Shown here in pieces: positions 36,129 through 46,303 of a DNA stretch of 64,000 nt. The stretch lies in contig OY730298.1 in assembly GCA_963422595.1 (NCBI GenBank), positions 310,001 through 374,000 on the forward strand. Direction: 5' to 3'. Every line of letters begins with the position of its first letter. Position 1 is the stretch's first letter. The notes below the pieces were generated by a model, which was not told the origin of the DNA, made no database searches, and saw only the letters and a list, made by a program, of their open reading frames with translations. A program made the position numbers and the translations under genes. This DNA is from G963422595 sp963422595. GTDB lineage: Bacteria; Pseudomonadota; Gammaproteobacteria; UBA4575.

Positions 36129-37292
36129 CTATGCGTTAGCCAGTCGAATAGCTTGTTGTGCACCTTCAGTAAAGGTGTTGACTGTAAGGATTTTGGTGGA
36201 CTGGTGTTTGAGTAGCTTGCTTGCTTCTGCCGCGTTCGTTCCTTGTAGTAAAACGATGACCGGAATTTGCAAAGTAATCTCACGCATAGCATCAAGGATG
36301 CCCTGTGCGATTAAGTCGCAACGCACTATGCCGCCAAATATATTCACAAATACGGTTTTAACATTTGTATCATTTAATATTAGCTTGAACGCTTGCGTAA
36401 CCTTCCTTTGGGTTGTGCCCCCACCTATATCTAAAAAATTTGCCGGTTCACCCCCATGATGTTTGACCACGTCCATCGTCGCCATCGCCAGCCCGGCACC
36501 GTTTACAATACATCCTATATTGCCATTTAGCCTGACGTAACTTAAACCCAGCTCCTTGGCGATGGCTTCCGATGTATTTTCCTGCGAGGTATCACACAGC
36601 TTTTTAATATCCGGCTGACGATAAAGCGCATTGTCATCAAAGTTAATTTTTGCATCCAACGCGACCAGGTTGCCACTGTCATTGACTATCAGCGGGTTGA
36701 TTTCAATCAAGCCGCAATCATTGGATACAAACAAGTCGAACAAATTAAATAAGATTTCCTGAAATTGCCCGATTTGGTTTTTTTCCAGCCCTAAAGCATA
36801 TCCCACGTTTCTGGCCTGATTAGGTTGCAAGCCAGCGGCAGGACGTATAAAACAGGTGATGATTTTCTCCGGAAATTGTCGGGTCATTTGTTCAATATCA
36901 ACTCCGCCTTGCTCAGATGCGATAATGGCTATTTGTTTGCTATCGCGATCAATCAGCAAAGCGAGATAGATTTCCTGCTTGATTGCGCTGGCTTCTTCTA
37001 ATAAAACCGCGTTCACGGGCAATCCAGCCGGACCGGTTTGCCCAGTGACTAACCGACTGCCCAACATGTCAGACATTATTGAAACGAGGTGCTTGACATT
37101 GTCGATCTGTACTATCCCGCCGGCTTTACCACGCCCACCAGCATGTACCTGCGCCTTGGCGACCCAAGCACACGGTTCGATGGTTTTAGCAACTGATTCT
37201 ATATTATCTCCCAGCCTGACCAGGTGAGAAGTCAAAGTGGGAATCCCATACTTTTGGAACAGTGCTTTGGCCTGGTATTCGTGTATATTCAT
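36129..37292 (-). CDS. sucC: Succinyl-CoA ligase, beta subunit
   Basis: The 387-residue beta subunit, with an ATP-grasp domain at the N-terminus (MNIHEYQAKALFQKYGIP, KAQVHAGGRGKAGGI) and the CoA-ligase domain at the C-terminus (FLDIGGGTTQRKV, NIFGGIVRCDLIAQGI). I chose the ATG at 37292, which matches the family; an earlier in-frame start at 37328 would add 12 residues. The GGGTT motif region is typical of succinyl rather than malyl ligases, although sequence alone does not exclude malate as a substrate. Confidence 0.94.
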   Translation of the reverse strand: MNIHEYQAKALFQKYGIPTLTSHLVRLGDNIESVAKTIEPCAWVAKAQVHAGGRGKAGGIVQIDNVKHLVSIMSDMLGSRLVTGQTGPAGLPVNAVLLEEASAIKQEIYLALLIDRDSKQIAIIASEQGGVDIEQMTRQFPEKIITCFIRPAAGLQPNQARNVGYALGLEKNQIGQFQEILFNLFDLFVSNDCGLIEINPLIVNDSGNLVALDAKINFDDNALYRQPDIKKLCDTSQENTSEAIAKELGLSYVRLNGNIGCIVNGAGLAMATMDVVKHHGGEPANFLDIGGGTTQRKVTQAFKLILNDTNVKTVFVNIFGGIVRCDLIAQGILDAMREITLQIPVIVLLQGTNAAEASKLLKHQSTKILTVNTFTEGAQQAIRLANA

Positions 37293-37601
37293 AATGAGGG
37301 CTGTACGTGCGTTGCAGTCTGATACCAATGGGTTGTATCACAGCAGTTGATTTCACCAGTTATCCACCACTTTGTCAGGCTGGGCCGCCGCCGTCAAGAA
37401 CGCAGTAAAACTTCTCATATCACTGGCTGGTAATGATATCGTCGGTATTTGCAGAATAATTTATGCATCGCTATTCTGGCAGAGCTGACCAGTTGCGAGA
37501 ATATATAATTATTACAGGCTAACTATATGAATTAGCCACAATCACCTGTTGTAGACCTGGTTTTATATGCAACGCGAAGTTCTTCAGGCAAGCTGTCTTT
37601 T
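37293..37601. other. Divergent intergenic space sucC/priA
   Basis: About 310 bp without a gene between divergently read sucC and priA. It is AT-rich near 37490-37530, with a TATAAT at about 37505, and probably holds promoters for both directions. No repeat or hairpin stood out. Confidence 0.4.
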
Positions 37602-39803
37602 ATGAAATCCACGCTCGTGCTACACATCGCTTTGCCGGTGCCGCTATATCAGAGCTTTGAGTACCTGGCTGCCGCTCGTCAAGGTGTTGATGACGTCAAC
37701 ATCGGCGCGCGCGCGCGCGTGCCGTTTGGCAGGCGTACTCTCATTGGCATCGTGGTTGAAAAAACCGACAGCAGTCGATTACCCGCCAGCAAATTAAAAC
37801 CCGTCCACGCGATACTCGACACGCAGCCGGTATTCAATACACACTTAATGGCATTGTTATTCTGGGCCGCGAGGTATTACCATCAACCGCCAGGCGAGGT
37901 ATTCAGCGCCGCGTTGCCCAAGGTGTTGCGTACAGGTAAGTTTATTGCACCGGTCACAAAAACGATCTATCGGGTGTGTAACCATGAAGTATCGGGTGAG
38001 GTATTGCGCCGGGCGCCAAAACAACGCTTGATTTTTGAGTTATTGCTGGCGAACGCCGATGGCCTGAGTGGAGATGAGATTACCCGGCGAGTGCCTGACT
38101 GGCGACCTGCGGCGCGCGCGCTATTAAGTAAAAAACTGGTGGTAAAAGTACCGCAAGACGCAGCGCAACCGATAACAACGTCCGGCGTAGCCAGTAAGGA
38201 GTTTTCCCTCAACCAGGAGCAATATCATGCTTATAATCAAATTCATCAAAACTTACACAAATTCGATGTGTATTTGCTGGCCGGGGTAACCGGCAGCGGC
38301 AAAACCGAGGTGTATCTTGCCTTGGCTAAGGAGGTGATTGTTAACCGCAGACAAGTCCTTATACTGGTGCCCGAAATCGGACTGACCCTTCAGCTTGTAC
38401 AACGCATTCAGTCGGCATCAGATGCACGGGTAGCGGTGATGCATTCGAACTTGAGTGATGCTGAACGCGCGCAGGTTTGGCTGGCGGCCAACACGGGTAG
38501 CGCGCAAATAGTAGTAGGGACCCGTTCCGCGGTATTTTTGCCTTTCAAAAATCTCGGCTTGATCGTGGTTGATGAAGAACACGACTTGTCACTCAAACAG
38601 CAGGAGGGGTTTTTATACCATGCCCGTGATGTGGCAATCTATCGAGCGAAGCAAACTTCGATTCCGATTATTTTGGGCAGTGCCACGCCGTCGTTTGAAA
38701 GCCAGTATAACGTCAATACGGGGCGTTATCAGAAACTGGTGCTCAGCAAACGCGCGCGGCGGACTAAAATCCCTGAAGTTAAATTAATTGATTTACGTTC
38801 TAAGGCGGTAAGTGATGGCTTGTCCAATGAGTTGTTGCAGGCGATTGAGGGTGAATTAGGCCAACAACAACAGGTTTTGTTGTTTTTAAATAGACGCGGG
38901 TACGCGCCTACTCTGCTCTGTCGGGATTGCGGCTGGGTGGCCGAATGCTCACGCTGCGACGTCCGCATGACGTTCCACAAACAACAAAATATTATCAGAT
39001 GCCATCATTGCTGCCGGCAACAACAGGCTCCTGACCAATGTCCGCTGTGTCAGCATAAAAATATATTGTGGCTGGGAGAAGGTACGCAACGCGTCGAGAA
39101 TAAACTCAGGCAGGTGTTTCCTAACACTGCTATCACCCGTATTGACCGTGACAATACACGCAAAAAAAATACCTTGTATACCAAGCTGAAGGATATTCAC
39201 GCGGGCAAATATCAGATCATCATCGGTACACAAATGTTATCCAAGGGGCACGATTTCCCCGGCGTCAGTCTGGTGGGGATTCTAAACGTGGATCATGGCC
39301 TGTTCAGTACCGATTTTCGCGCCACGGAGCGCCTGGCGCAGCTGATCGTGCAAGTTGCGGGGCGAGCCGGCCGCGCTACAAATACCGGGAAAGTCCTGTT
39401 ACAAACCTATCAGCCTGAACATTCACTGCTCAACTGTTTATTAGCTCACGGGTATGAAGCGTTTTCCCGGGAGGCTCTTAAAATTCGGGAAAGTTGCTCG
39501 CTACCCCCTTATACGTTCATGACCTTGATACGGGCGCGAGCGCATCGGCAGGAATTTACACGGCGATTTTTATATGACGTCAAAAACTTTGTGGAGACTT
39601 CACCTCAATGGAAATTTCTGGGGCCGATTCCAGCTATGCAGGAACGCAAAGCAGGCCTGTATCAAAGCCAACTGGTGGTCATTTCGTCCAACAGAAAAAT
39701 ATTGCAGCAACGATTGCACGATTGGATACCGGCTATTCAACAACTGCCGCTGGCTAAACGGGTGCGCTGGAGCGTTGAAGTGGATCCACTGGAAATGGAG
39801 TAA
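37602..39803 (+). CDS. priA: Primosomal protein N' (replication restart helicase)
   Basis: A 733-residue superfamily 2 helicase that reloads the replisome at stalled forks. The N-terminal DNA-binding part is followed by Walker A GVTGSGKTEVYL, Walker B VVDEEHD, an eight-cysteine zinc-binding insert (CRDCG...CSRC...CHHCC...CPLC) and helicase motifs V/VI (GTQMLSKGHDFPGVSLVGI, QVAGRAGR). priA-argS-SPOR is the Pseudomonas order. Confidence 0.97.
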   Translation: MKSTLVLHIALPVPLYQSFEYLAAARQGVDDVNIGARARVPFGRRTLIGIVVEKTDSSRLPASKLKPVHAILDTQPVFNTHLMALLFWAARYYHQPPGEVFSAALPKVLRTGKFIAPVTKTIYRVCNHEVSGEVLRRAPKQRLIFELLLANADGLSGDEITRRVPDWRPAARALLSKKLVVKVPQDAAQPITTSGVASKEFSLNQEQYHAYNQIHQNLHKFDVYLLAGVTGSGKTEVYLALAKEVIVNRRQVLILVPEIGLTLQLVQRIQSASDARVAVMHSNLSDAERAQVWLAANTGSAQIVVGTRSAVFLPFKNLGLIVVDEEHDLSLKQQEGFLYHARDVAIYRAKQTSIPIILGSATPSFESQYNVNTGRYQKLVLSKRARRTKIPEVKLIDLRSKAVSDGLSNELLQAIEGELGQQQQVLLFLNRRGYAPTLLCRDCGWVAECSRCDVRMTFHKQQNIIRCHHCCRQQQAPDQCPLCQHKNILWLGEGTQRVENKLRQVFPNTAITRIDRDNTRKKNTLYTKLKDIHAGKYQIIIGTQMLSKGHDFPGVSLVGILNVDHGLFSTDFRATERLAQLIVQVAGRAGRATNTGKVLLQTYQPEHSLLNCLLAHGYEAFSREALKIRESCSLPPYTFMTLIRARAHRQEFTRRFLYDVKNFVETSPQWKFLGPIPAMQERKAGLYQSQLVVISSNRKILQQRLHDWIPAIQQLPLAKRVRWSVEVDPLEME

Positions 39804-39883
39804 TCAGTGGTTGTTACTAAGTTGATACGCGCTTTTTGCATTTAAGTACAATGCAATCCGTTTATACGTAACCGGCATTTTTA

Positions 39884-41632
39884 ATGCGAACCCATATTTC
39901 AGAATTGCTCATAAGCGCCGTGTCTGGTCTGCAAACAGATGGGGATTTACCTGCGGATATCAACGTCGAGGTCTGCGTCACGCGCAGCAAAGATAAGGCA
40001 CATGGCGATTTTGCCTGCAATCTGGCACTACAGTTGTCTAAAGCCACCGGCATGGCAGCTCGCCAACTCGCGGAAAAAATTGCCGCGCGCGTGCCCGAGG
40101 ATGCGACAGTTACTAAAATTGAAGTCGCGGGCCCTGGATTTCTTAATTTTTATTTGCGCGTCGGCTATCAGGTCGAGGTCTTAAATCAAATCCTGGAAAC
40201 CAGGGATGGCTTCGGAACTACCAGAGAATACTCTAACGACAAGGTGCAAATTGAGTTTGTCTCGGCAAATCCTACCGGGCCATTGCACGTCGGACATGGA
40301 CGCGGAGCGGCCTACGGCGCAACCATTGGCAATTTGCTTGAGGCAGTCGGCTATAACGTGCATCGCGAGTATTATATGAATGACGCGGGGCGGCAAATGG
40401 ATATTCTCACGGTATCGGTATGGCTAAGGTATCTGGAGTTGTGCGGAGAGACATTGACCTTTCCGGATAACGCTTATCAGGGCGATTACGTTTGGGACGT
40501 TGCCGCGGCATTACACCGACAGTATGGGAATCAGTTTAACTATCCTGTACCACTATGGGGGTCGCAACTATCATCGGATGGAGACGCGGACCAGGAAGCC
40601 TACATTGATGCCCTTATAGATAAAGCACAGGAGTTGCTGGGTGAGAACGATTACAACCTGGTCGCTAAACACGCATCAGATACTATCAGCAGTGATATTA
40701 AAGATGATTTAGAGCTGTTTGGAGTGCGTTTTGATAACTGGTATTCGGAACGATCATTGGCAAATAACGATAAAGTAAGGTCCGCGCTCGATGCCTTAAC
40801 CCGTAAGGGACATACTTATAATAAAGACGGTGCACTTTGGTTTCGCAGCAGCGCGTTTGGCGACGAGAAAGATCGGGTATTGGTACGGGGAAACGGTCAG
40901 ACTACTTATTTTGCTTCCGACGTCGCGTACCACCTGGAAAAATTCAGACGCGGTTTCGATCAGCTGATTGATATATGGGGCGCGGATCATCACGGTTACA
41001 TTGCGCGCGTAAGGGCGGCCATAGAGGCACTTGGCGAAGACCCAAAACGATTACGTGTTTTGTTAGTGCAGTTTGCCAACCTGTATACAGGTGGCAAAAA
41101 ATTAGCCATGTCTACGCGATCGGGTGAATTCGTCACTTTGCGGCAGTTGAGAAAACAGGTAGGAAAGGATGCGGCACGTTTTTTTTACGTGATGCGAAAA
41201 TGTGAACAGCATTTGGATTTCGATTTGGATCTGGCTACTTCACAAACACAGGATAATCCTGTTTACTATGTGCAGTACGCGCACGCAAGAATTTGTAGCG
41301 TGTTTTCGCAAGCCGCTAATCGCTATGGGAAAAACCAGCTTGTTGATGCCGATGCCGCATTGCTCACTCAGGAACAGGAGCAGGATTTGGTAACGTTGTT
41401 GGATCAATTTCCGGAAAGGGTGGTATATGCGGCAGACCAGCTTGCGCCTCACGTTATTGTGAATTATCTGCGTGATCTTGCAAACGCCTTCCATAGCTTT
41501 TATAACGCCTGTCAGGTTTTGGTCGACGACGCGGCTCTTCGCGGGGCACGACTTAAGCTGATTGGCGCGATTCAAATAGTGTTGCGTAACGGGCTGGCGC
41601 TACTGAATGTAAACGCGCCTGAACATATGTAA
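39884..41632 (+). CDS. argS: Arginyl-tRNA synthetase
   Basis: A class Ia synthetase of 582 residues. It has the N-terminal additional domain (about 1-110), the HIGH-type motif HVGHGRG, the region LAMSTRSGEFVTL equivalent to KMSKS but without the second lysine, as is common in ArgRS, and the C-terminal DALR anticodon-binding domain (ARICSVFSQA onward). It lies 80 bp after priA. Confidence 0.96.
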   Translation: MRTHISELLISAVSGLQTDGDLPADINVEVCVTRSKDKAHGDFACNLALQLSKATGMAARQLAEKIAARVPEDATVTKIEVAGPGFLNFYLRVGYQVEVLNQILETRDGFGTTREYSNDKVQIEFVSANPTGPLHVGHGRGAAYGATIGNLLEAVGYNVHREYYMNDAGRQMDILTVSVWLRYLELCGETLTFPDNAYQGDYVWDVAAALHRQYGNQFNYPVPLWGSQLSSDGDADQEAYIDALIDKAQELLGENDYNLVAKHASDTISSDIKDDLELFGVRFDNWYSERSLANNDKVRSALDALTRKGHTYNKDGALWFRSSAFGDEKDRVLVRGNGQTTYFASDVAYHLEKFRRGFDQLIDIWGADHHGYIARVRAAIEALGEDPKRLRVLLVQFANLYTGGKKLAMSTRSGEFVTLRQLRKQVGKDAARFFYVMRKCEQHLDFDLDLATSQTQDNPVYYVQYAHARICSVFSQAANRYGKNQLVDADAALLTQEQEQDLVTLLDQFPERVVYAADQLAPHVIVNYLRDLANAFHSFYNACQVLVDDAALRGARLKLIGAIQIVLRNGLALLNVNAPEHM

Positions 41633-41691
41633 TAAGCTTTGCCGTTGAATTGGACGATTCACGGGCCCGGCTTAACGACTGACTATATAAA

Positions 41692-42225
41692 GTGACGCGC
41701 AGAAACACACGACAACCAAAACCACCCACAGGTATTGTATCGGTGTGGGTTTGGCTGGCCCTGGGCATTTTGACAGGCTTTGTCATCATCATTTTGACGC
41801 GGATTAACGGGCGTTACGCGGATGAGATACCAACGGATACGGTAACCCAGGGGCAAACTTCTGAACAGACCACAAAACGCAAGTTTGACTTCTATACGCT
41901 GCTGCCGGAGTTGGAGGTGGTAATTCCGAAAGAGGAGACGAAACCACCAACGATAGAAAAACCCATTAAAGACGCGCGCACTATTCATACCGACGGGTAT
42001 TTATTGCAAGCTGGCTCATTTAAAAAATTCAATGACGCCGACAGTTTGAAAACTCAACTGGATTTGTTGGGCGTCGAGGCTTATATTCAATCTGTGGAGG
42101 TGGATAGCATCAGATGGCACCGGGTACGCATCGGCCCTGTTAACGACCGGCAGTCCCTGGAGCGACTACGTAACCGCTTGCGCACCAATCACATTGATAC
42201 TTTATTAATGCGAGCTGAAAAGTAA
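41692..42225 (+). CDS. SPOR-domain (FtsN-like) membrane protein
   Basis: A 177-residue single-pass inner-membrane protein. It has a short basic cytoplasmic tail (MTRRNTRQPKPP), one transmembrane helix (about residues 16-38, VWVWLALGILTGFVIIIL), a low-complexity linker and a C-terminal SPOR domain (about residues 98-175, YLLQAGSFKKFNDADSLK...LRTNHIDTLL). SPOR domains bind denuded septal peptidoglycan, suggesting a cell-division role like FtsN. It starts at GTG 41692. In Pseudomonas hslVU follows; here nadA does. Confidence 0.85.
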   Translation: MTRRNTRQPKPPTGIVSVWVWLALGILTGFVIIILTRINGRYADEIPTDTVTQGQTSEQTTKRKFDFYTLLPELEVVIPKEETKPPTIEKPIKDARTIHTDGYLLQAGSFKKFNDADSLKTQLDLLGVEAYIQSVEVDSIRWHRVRIGPVNDRQSLERLRNRLRTNHIDTLLMRAEK

Positions 42226-42428
42226 CGCGCCCATGATTAACACCCGCTATTAAAGAATATCCGACCTGTTTTGCTAAACCCCTTCCTTTGGTCGCATAAT
42301 TTTATAAGTACGCCAAAGTGTCGTGCACCGAGCAGACAGGGTTATTCAATACGATGAACTGCCATGATTATTTTTACTTTCGGTTCATTTATGCTGCAAG
42401 GTACTCAAAATCCTGAATTTTTGGGGGG

Positions 42429-42458
42429 TTGATTTAAGCCTTATACCTTTTTTACTAT
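42429..42458 (+). promoter_or_regulatory. Candidate nadA promoter
   Basis: TTGATT (42429-42434), an 18-bp spacer and TACTAT (42453-42458) make a plausible promoter. Transcription would begin near 42465, only about 9 nt before the upstream ATG at 42474 but about 24 nt before the ATG at 42489, which favours the latter as the start. Confidence 0.5.
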
Positions 42459-42488
42459 AAACGCTACGCATTAATGCGGGGTTTCACT

Positions 42489-43538
42489 ATGTCAGATATT
42501 TCGCCCGGATTTGCAGTGCCGCTGCAAGCTATTCCCGAAACGGCAGCCATTCAGGCGAATCTGCCGGTCTATTCGGCGCAACAACGGGAAGCAAAAATCA
42601 TGAATATAAAGCGCTTGCTGAAGCGCGAAAATGCGGTGCTGGTTGCGCATTATTATACTCACGAGGATTTACAGATGATCGCCGAAGAAACCGACGGCTA
42701 CGTGTCCGACTCCTTAGAGATGGCGCGCTTTGGCAATCGGCACCCGGCCACTACGCTGGTGGTCGCGGGCGTGCGCTTCATGGGGGAAACCGCGAAGATA
42801 TTAAATCCCGAAAAACGCGTGCTGATGCCCGACTTAGAGGCTACCTGCTCACTTGATCTGGGCTGCCCGATAACGGCATTCAGTGAGTTTTGCGATGGCT
42901 ATCCGAAGCATGAGGTGGTGGTGTACGCGAACACCAGCGCCGCGGTAAAAGCGCGCGCCGATTGGGTGGTGACTTCCAGTATCGCAGTTAAAGTCGTGTC
43001 ACACTTGTTGGATCAGCATAAAAAAATTCTGTGGGCGCCTGATAAGTATTTGGGTCGCTATATCGAAAGAGTTACCGGCGCGGATATGGTGCTGTGGCAA
43101 GGCGACTGCGTGGTGCATAAGGAATTTAAGGCGCGCGCGCTCGGTGAGTTAATGGAGCAACACCCCGAGGCCGGCATTCTGGTACATCCCGAGTCTCCGG
43201 CGGCGGTCATTGAGGTGGCAGATGTGGTCGGTTCGACTACCGCGCTTATCCGGGCGGCAACGGAGCTTCCACATAAAAAATTCATCGTTGCCACGGATAA
43301 TCGGATTTTCTATAAAATGCAGCAACAGGCCCCGGATAAGGTCTTTATTGAGGCTCCAACGGCCGGGGAAGGCGCGACCTGCAAGAGTTGTGCTCACTGT
43401 CCATGGATGGCCATGAATGGCTTGCATAACCTGGAGGCGGTATTGGAATCGGGTGATAATGAGATTTTGGTGGACGAAGAGGTGCGTGCGCAAGCCTATC
43501 AATCTACTAATCGTATGCTGGATTTTGTCGCCCATTAA
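42489..43538 (+). CDS. nadA: Quinolinate synthase
   Basis: A 4Fe-4S enzyme joining iminoaspartate and dihydroxyacetone phosphate in NAD synthesis. The protein is about 349 residues and follows E. coli NadA closely. The three cluster cysteines lie in LEATCSLDLGC, the VLWQGDCVVH region and GEGATCKSCAHCPWMAMN. VAHYYTHEDLQ and ANTSAAVKARADWVVTSS are also present. The start is set by the promoter position; an ATG 15 bases upstream is an alternative. No nadB is present beside it. Confidence 0.95.
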   Translation: MSDISPGFAVPLQAIPETAAIQANLPVYSAQQREAKIMNIKRLLKRENAVLVAHYYTHEDLQMIAEETDGYVSDSLEMARFGNRHPATTLVVAGVRFMGETAKILNPEKRVLMPDLEATCSLDLGCPITAFSEFCDGYPKHEVVVYANTSAAVKARADWVVTSSIAVKVVSHLLDQHKKILWAPDKYLGRYIERVTGADMVLWQGDCVVHKEFKARALGELMEQHPEAGILVHPESPAAVIEVADVVGSTTALIRAATELPHKKFIVATDNRIFYKMQQQAPDKVFIEAPTAGEGATCKSCAHCPWMAMNGLHNLEAVLESGDNEILVDEEVRAQAYQSTNRMLDFVAH

Positions 43539-43790
43539 GCGCGCATAAGGCAGGGGTTGACACCAGGGGCATCTATGCTTATGGGATCATCGTGAAGCAG
43601 AGGGCAGTTCGCAGAAGGTGGCTGCATGTACTCAAAAGCGCGCAAAAAAGATTTAATTTCGTCCTCAGCTGTCACATTGCCGCAACCATCTTGCCGTGCT
43701 CACTCAGTAGTGCCCGTACAGTAACCCGGCACTGCACCCTGTCTGAGGTCTGGGCACTGCGCCAGTTATTACGCTGTGTCTGCCATCAGT

Positions 43791-43820
43791 TGGTAATGAT
43801 GCGCGTGGTAATGATGCGCG
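43791..43820. repeat. 15-bp perfect tandem duplication
   Basis: The unit TGGTAATGATGCGCG occurs twice with no gap (43791-43805 and 43806-43820), in the non-coding gap between nadA and speA. Confidence 0.9.
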
Positions 43821-43945
43821 GCTGTACCGATACCAACGGCTTCACGGTAGATGTAGCCTTTTACGGCGTCGGGTTTAACCGCTTGAGCATCGCCGTATAG
43901 CCTTAGATCGCAATTGCCCGGCTGGTGGGGATTGCTGCACTCCTC

Positions 43946-43980
43946 ACCACACCACACCACACCACACCACACCACACCAC
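43946..43980. repeat. Pentanucleotide repeat ACCAC x7
   Basis: Seven perfect copies of ACCAC run from 43946 to 43980, a 35-bp microsatellite. Such tracts are prone to replication slippage. It is not inside a convincing gene, so any switching effect would have to be on a promoter or a missed frame. Confidence 0.95.
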
Positions 43981-44326
43981 TTAATGGCCACCGATATACG
44001 TAGTCGGTGTCATATATTGAGGGCATTGGCAGGAGGATTGATGTACGTGTGGGCGGTGACACACCGACCCAAATTCGTGTGTAAAGCGATTGCTTGCAGA
44101 TGTAGCACGTGGCGCGCCTGCACTAAATCCTGTCTGCAACCTGTCATCTAATCCTGAACAACCGCCAGCCCTGTAACCAGTTCTAACCGCGGTTTTGTAA
44201 GCATCGCATAAAACGGTGCTTATGTCAAGTAACCACAATGGTCAGGGAGTGGTTTGCGCAGTACGCGGCTGCCGATTGCTGTGACGTGAGTTGTTTGACC
44301 CTGGTGAAGGCTTGCGATTACGCTGG

Positions 44327-46225
44327 TTATGTCAGGTAGCTGTTGGCACGCAGTGAGGCTTCCAGTTGTTGTAATGCGAATTGTTTGATGTTTGTGGGGG
44401 CTGACACGCGCGCCAGTCGCCGCGACCAGGTTTGACGCATTTCAGCAGTGTCAAGGTGCAGGTAAGATAATATGGCTTCGATAGTATCGCCGGGCTGCAC
44501 TTCGCTTAGCCGATAGTTGCCGTCGGTTTGCAGTTCTACGTTCACCGCGTATGGCTGCCCAAACAGGTTGTGCAGGTCACCAAGTATTTCCTGATATGCC
44601 CCGACCAGAAAAAAACCTAACAGGTAGTCTTGCCCACGGCGTAACTCATGCAGGGACAGATACGGTTTAACGCAACCAGCTTCTATGTAGCTGTCAATGC
44701 GTCCATCGGAGTCGCAGGTAAGGTCGTGCAGGCGCGCCTTGCGGCATGGGAATTCATCCAGCCGGTGTAGCGGTAAAACAGGAAAGATCTGCCGCAGTCC
44801 CCAAACGTCCGGGGTCGATTGAAATAATGAGAAATTGCAAATGTATTTAGCCACGAATTTTGCTTCAGGTTCGTTTCTGTATTGGTGATGGCCCTTAAAC
44901 TTCAGCAGTTGTGTATGCAGCGTTCGTAACGTTGCTTCGGCCCGGGCCTTGTCTGCCAGACTGATCTCACCATCGGCAAAGCCGTCGTTTATCTCTCGCA
45001 CCAGTTGCTTCAGTTCGATTGACTGGCGCGCGGCCTGGGTGTGTGATTCGATACGTCGCGCCAGGTCAGCAAGCGTCTTTAGCCGTTGCTTTGCCACCTG
45101 TCGCTTGTTTGACCGGGGCACGGTGTTGCCAGGGGCATATTCTGGTGTGTATTCCGGTTGGGTTTGCGCGTTGACCACGTTGGTGATCAATACCGCATGA
45201 TGCGCGGTCATGGCGCGCCCGCTTTCGGTAAAGATAGTCGGTGCCGATATGCCTTGTTCGCGGCACACTGAATTGATGCTGCTGACGATGGCCTGGGCGT
45301 AATCATCAATGGAATAATTCATCGAAAAGTAAGAATTTGAACGGCTACCCTGGTAGTCAATGGCCAGACCACCGCCGACGTTCAATTTGGTAAGCTCAAG
45401 CCCGAGCGCGTGGAGTTCCGCGAAGGTGCGCGCGCCTTCCCGAAACCCGGCACGCAGTTGCTGTAACGAGGGTATTTGTGAACCCATGTGAAAATGCAGC
45501 ATGTCCATCCATGCGGTTACGCCGTTGTCTTGCAAGTCTGTAACCAGCTGTAACGCCTGGTTCGCAGTCAATCCAAACTTTGAGTGCTCGCCACCAGTGT
45601 TTTGCCAGTTACCTTTGGCAACAGAGGACAGGCGCACGCGCATGCCTAACGCCGGCCGCACGCCAAACCGCGCGTGGCATTCCAGCACGCACCGCAATTC
45701 GGCCGGGCTTTCTAACACGATGACTACCGCGTGTCCCAATAAAATCCCCGTGAACGCCAGACGGATGTATGCCTGATCTTTATAGCCATGGCAAATTATG
45801 ACGCGGTCACGTTGTTGCAGTACTCCCAGACATGCCATCAGTTCCGCTTTACTGCCGACTTCGAACGCCACTGGCCACCGCGTCTGATAGTAAAATTGCC
45901 GCATCACCGAGGCTTGCTGATTTACCTTGACCGGGTAGGCGGCGACATAGTCACCCGCATATTCGCAGCAGCACCTCGCCCGTTCAAACGCGGCGTACAG
46001 GTTGTTCAGCGTTTGTTGCAAAATTTGCGGGAAGCGTACCAACACCGGCAGGCTGATTCCCTGCCGTCTTAAATGCTCGCTTAACGTGTATAAATCCAGT
46101 TGTGAGGCGTTCACCCTGGCGGTGACGTGACCAAGCGCATTAATGCCAAAAAAGCCGTTTGCCCAGTAAGGCAAACGGTAATGCGACGCGGCCGACTTAA
46201 TGTTCCATACTTCAGAAGCGCTCAT
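44327..46225 (-). CDS. speA: Biosynthetic arginine decarboxylase
   Basis: A fold type III PLP enzyme of 632 residues that makes agmatine from arginine, the first step of one putrescine route. The PLP lysine lies in AAYPVKVNQQ. HMGSQIP, LNVGGGLAIDY and ESGRAMTAHHAVL follow in order, with the helical C-terminal half typical of SpeA. It is divergent from speE across 78 bp, so both polyamine genes may share control. No agmatinase (speB) is in the window. Confidence 0.95.
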   Translation of the reverse strand: MSASEVWNIKSAASHYRLPYWANGFFGINALGHVTARVNASQLDLYTLSEHLRRQGISLPVLVRFPQILQQTLNNLYAAFERARCCCEYAGDYVAAYPVKVNQQASVMRQFYYQTRWPVAFEVGSKAELMACLGVLQQRDRVIICHGYKDQAYIRLAFTGILLGHAVVIVLESPAELRCVLECHARFGVRPALGMRVRLSSVAKGNWQNTGGEHSKFGLTANQALQLVTDLQDNGVTAWMDMLHFHMGSQIPSLQQLRAGFREGARTFAELHALGLELTKLNVGGGLAIDYQGSRSNSYFSMNYSIDDYAQAIVSSINSVCREQGISAPTIFTESGRAMTAHHAVLITNVVNAQTQPEYTPEYAPGNTVPRSNKRQVAKQRLKTLADLARRIESHTQAARQSIELKQLVREINDGFADGEISLADKARAEATLRTLHTQLLKFKGHHQYRNEPEAKFVAKYICNFSLFQSTPDVWGLRQIFPVLPLHRLDEFPCRKARLHDLTCDSDGRIDSYIEAGCVKPYLSLHELRRGQDYLLGFFLVGAYQEILGDLHNLFGQPYAVNVELQTDGNYRLSEVQPGDTIEAILSYLHLDTAEMRQTWSRRLARVSAPTNIKQFALQQLEASLRANSYLT

Positions 46226-46303
46226 GATATTTTTCCCTGACTGTGTTTTTGCTTACAATGATTACCCAACCGATAATAGTATTCACCCGGTAACGGTAAT
46301 AAT

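Larger units (their letters stand above)
43539..44326. other. Gene-poor gap with simple repeats
   Basis: Nearly 800 bp without a supportable gene between nadA and speA. Several open frames of 80-100 codons cross it on both strands, but none has a ribosome-binding site or recognisable motif. It contains a 15-bp tandem duplication and a pentanucleotide repeat (listed separately). It may be a decayed gene or element. Confidence 0.45.

Noticed and set aside
43592..43900. 102-codon frame in the nadA-speA gap
   Set aside because: No recognisable domain or ribosome-binding site; it spans a tandem duplication and reads as Cys/Arg-rich noise. It was kept only as part of the gap description.
43946..43980. 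ACCAC tract considered as a CRISPR or telomere-like array
   Set aside because: There are no spacers between units and the unit is only five bases, so it is a microsatellite.
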